Shown piece by piece: positions 5,702 through 7,096 of a stretch of DNA of 7,096 nucleotides. The notes under the pieces are model-generated. The model was not told the DNA's origin and did not search any database. It was given only the letters and a program-made list of their open reading frames with translations. Every line of letters starts with the position of its first letter. Within the stretch, counting starts at the first letter, position 1. Source of the DNA: an uncultured Clostridia bacterium (GTDB lineage Bacteria; Bacillota; Clostridia; Oscillospirales; Acutalibacteraceae); assembly GCA_945221685.1 (NCBI GenBank), contig CALYNN010000081.1, positions 1-7,096 of the forward strand, read 5' to 3'. The translations under genes were made by a program, and so were the position numbers.

Positions 5702-7096
5702 ATGGCAAAAAAGTATTGCTACCTGTTCTCAGAGGGTAATGCCAATATGAGAGAGCTTCTCGGCGGTAAAGGCGCAAACCTTGCCGAGATGACAAACATC
5801 GGTCTTCCTGTTCCTCAGGGCTTCACGATTTCAACAGAGGCTTGCACCCAGTATTATGAGGACGGCCGTGAAATCAACGATGGCATCATGGCAGAAATCA
5901 ACGAGTACATAGTTAAAATGGAAGAAATCACCGGCAAAAAGTTCGGTGATAAGGAGAATCCGCTTCTCGTTTCCGTTCGTTCCGGTGCAAGAGCTTCAAT
6001 GCCCGGTATGATGGATACAATTCTTAACCTTGGTCTTAACGAAGATGTTGTTAACGCTATTGCCGAGAAATCAGGCAATCCGAGATGGGCTTGGGACTGC
6101 TACAGAAGATTCATTCAGATGTATTCGGATGTAGTTATGGAAGTTGGTAAAAAATACTTCGAAGAGCTTATCGACGAAATGAAGGAAAAGAAAGGCGTTA
6201 AGCAGGATGTAGAGCTTACCGCTGAAGACCTTAAGGAGCTTGCTGCTCAGTTTAAGGCAGAATACAAAGAGAAAATCGGCGCAGACTTCCCGTCTGACCC
6301 CAAGGAGCAGCTTATGGGCGCTATCAAGGCTGTATTCCGTTCTTGGGACAACCCCCGTGCAAATGTATATCGTCGTGATAACGATATTCCTTACTCATGG
6401 GGTACTGCCGTTAATGTTCAGTCAATGGCATTCGGTAATATGGGTGATGACTGCGGTACAGGCGTTGCCTTTACCCGTGACCCTGCAACAGGTAAGAAGG
6501 GTCTTTTCGGTGAATTCCTTACTAACGCACAGGGCGAGGATGTTGTAGCAGGTGTTCGTACTCCTATGCACATCTCCGAAATGGAGCAGAAATTCCCCGA
6601 GGCTTTTGCTGAATTTACAAAGGTTTGCGAAACTCTTGAAAAGCATTACAGAGATATGCAGGATATGGAATTTACCGTTGAGCACGGCAAGCTCTTTATG
6701 CTTCAGACAAGAAACGGTAAGAGAACAGCTCAGGCTGCTCTTCAGATTGCCTGCGACCTTGTTGACGAGGGTATGAGAACTCCCGAAGAGGCAGTTGCTA
6801 TGATTGACCCCCGTAACCTTGACACACTTCTTCATCCTCAGTTCGATACTGCCGCTCTTAAGGCTGCTACTCCTGCAGGCAAGGGCTTAGGCGCTTCTCC
6901 CGGTGCCGCCTGCGGTAAGATTGTATTTACTGCTGACGACGCTGTTGAGTGGAACGAAAGAGGCGAAAAGGTTGTTCTTGTAAGACTTGAGACCTCTCCT
7001 GAAGATATTACAGGTATGAAGGCTGCTCAGGGTATTCTTACCGTTCGCGGCGGTATGCCCTCTCCCGCTGCCGTAGTTGCTCGTGGTATGGGTACC
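5702..7096 (+). CDS. ppdK: Pyruvate, phosphate dikinase, N-terminal 465 codons (3' end outside window), catalytic His replaced by Pro
   Basis: The family interconverts ATP, phosphate and pyruvate with AMP, pyrophosphate and PEP in the cytoplasm; in gut Clostridia it serves PPi-linked glycolysis or gluconeogenesis. The frame is open from ATG 5702 to the window end and aligns closely with what I recall of C. symbiosum PPDK (about 874 residues). The ATP-grasp region has LLGGKGANLAEM (19-30), LLVSVRSGARASMPGMMDT (88-106), the Gly-rich loop GDDCGTG (248-254), and E323, Q335 and R337 at the C. symbiosum positions. The swivelling phosphohistidine domain starts near residue 390 (GASPGAACGK). Here the motif GGMTSHAAVVARGMG reads GGMPSPAAVVARGMG: codons 453 (7058-7060) and 455 (7064-7066) are both CCC instead of Thr and His. 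His455 carries the phosphoryl group, so as written the protein could not catalyse the full reaction. No frameshift or stop is seen. Frequent GGT, CTT and GTT codons and a strong ribosome site suggest high expression. The C-terminal PEP/pyruvate domain is not visible. Confidence 0.93.
   Translation, partial: MAKKYCYLFSEGNANMRELLGGKGANLAEMTNIGLPVPQGFTISTEACTQYYEDGREINDGIMAEINEYIVKMEEITGKKFGDKENPLLVSVRSGARASMPGMMDTILNLGLNEDVVNAIAEKSGNPRWAWDCYRRFIQMYSDVVMEVGKKYFEELIDEMKEKKGVKQDVELTAEDLKELAAQFKAEYKEKIGADFPSDPKEQLMGAIKAVFRSWDNPRANVYRRDNDIPYSWGTAVNVQSMAFGNMGDDCGTGVAFTRDPATGKKGLFGEFLTNAQGEDVVAGVRTPMHISEMEQKFPEAFAEFTKVCETLEKHYRDMQDMEFTVEHGKLFMLQTRNGKRTAQAALQIACDLVDEGMRTPEEAVAMIDPRNLDTLLHPQFDTAALKAATPAGKGLGASPGAACGKIVFTADDAVEWNERGEKVVLVRLETSPEDITGMKAAQGILTVRGGMPSPAAVVARGMGT

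Noticed and set aside
6422..6835. Minus-strand open frame of 137 codons inside ppdK
   Set aside because: The plus strand here encodes strongly conserved PPDK residues; the antisense frame has no ribosome site or recognisable domain.
7091..7096. Window ends exactly on GGTACC, a KpnI-type palindrome
   Set aside because: GGT ACC is the expected Gly-Thr of the PPDK motif (ARGMGT), so the coding sequence explains it; a cloning edge is possible but not supported.

Overview
The window looks like a chromosomal core region of an obligately anaerobic, gut-type member of the Clostridia (Firmicutes), probably near Ruminococcaceae/Oscillospiraceae. The reasons are the mix of families: a dimeric-type glycyl-tRNA synthetase, a DUF975 membrane protein, a class A flavodiiron protein, a VanW lipoprotein, a Gram-positive GlmU and a Clostridium symbiosum-like pyruvate, phosphate dikinase. 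Strong AGGAGG-type ribosome binding sites and sigma-A-like promoters agree with this. The genus is inference. I see no mobile element, CRISPR array, tRNA, rRNA or riboswitch.

Layout. (1) Bases 1-3154, plus strand: the 3' end of glyS/glyQS, a DUF975 multi-pass membrane protein with an unusual acidic repeat loop and a Tyr/Gln/Asn/Pro-rich tail, and an FprA-type flavodiiron protein. Short gaps (35 and 5 bases) and no internal terminator suggest one transcription unit. (2) Bases 3155-3225: a strong hairpin terminator between convergent operons. (3) Bases 5466-3226, minus strand: glmU followed with no gap by a VanW-domain lipoprotein that starts at TTG; both belong to or are plausibly linked to the cell envelope. 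(4) Bases 5467-5701: a divergent control region with one promoter for each direction. (5) Bases 5702-7096, plus strand: the N-terminal 465 codons of ppdK, running off the window.

Main finding. The pyruvate, phosphate dikinase lacks its catalytic phosphohistidine. The near-invariant GGMTSHAAVVARGMG motif reads GGMPSPAAVVARGMG: residue 455 (His in C. symbiosum PPDK) and residue 453 (the Thr phosphorylated by the PPDK regulatory protein in plants and some bacteria) are both Pro, while the rest of the visible enzyme is well conserved. Each change needs one A-to-C transversion. It is either a real loss or change of function, or a sequence error near the end of the window; the sequence alone cannot decide.

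Other points of interest are the repeat-built acidic loop and low-complexity tail of the DUF975 protein, the zero-gap TTG start coupling the VanW gene to glmU, and several substitutions in uridylyltransferase motifs of GlmU. Otherwise the region is ordinary housekeeping DNA, and I found no convincing undescribed multi-gene system.
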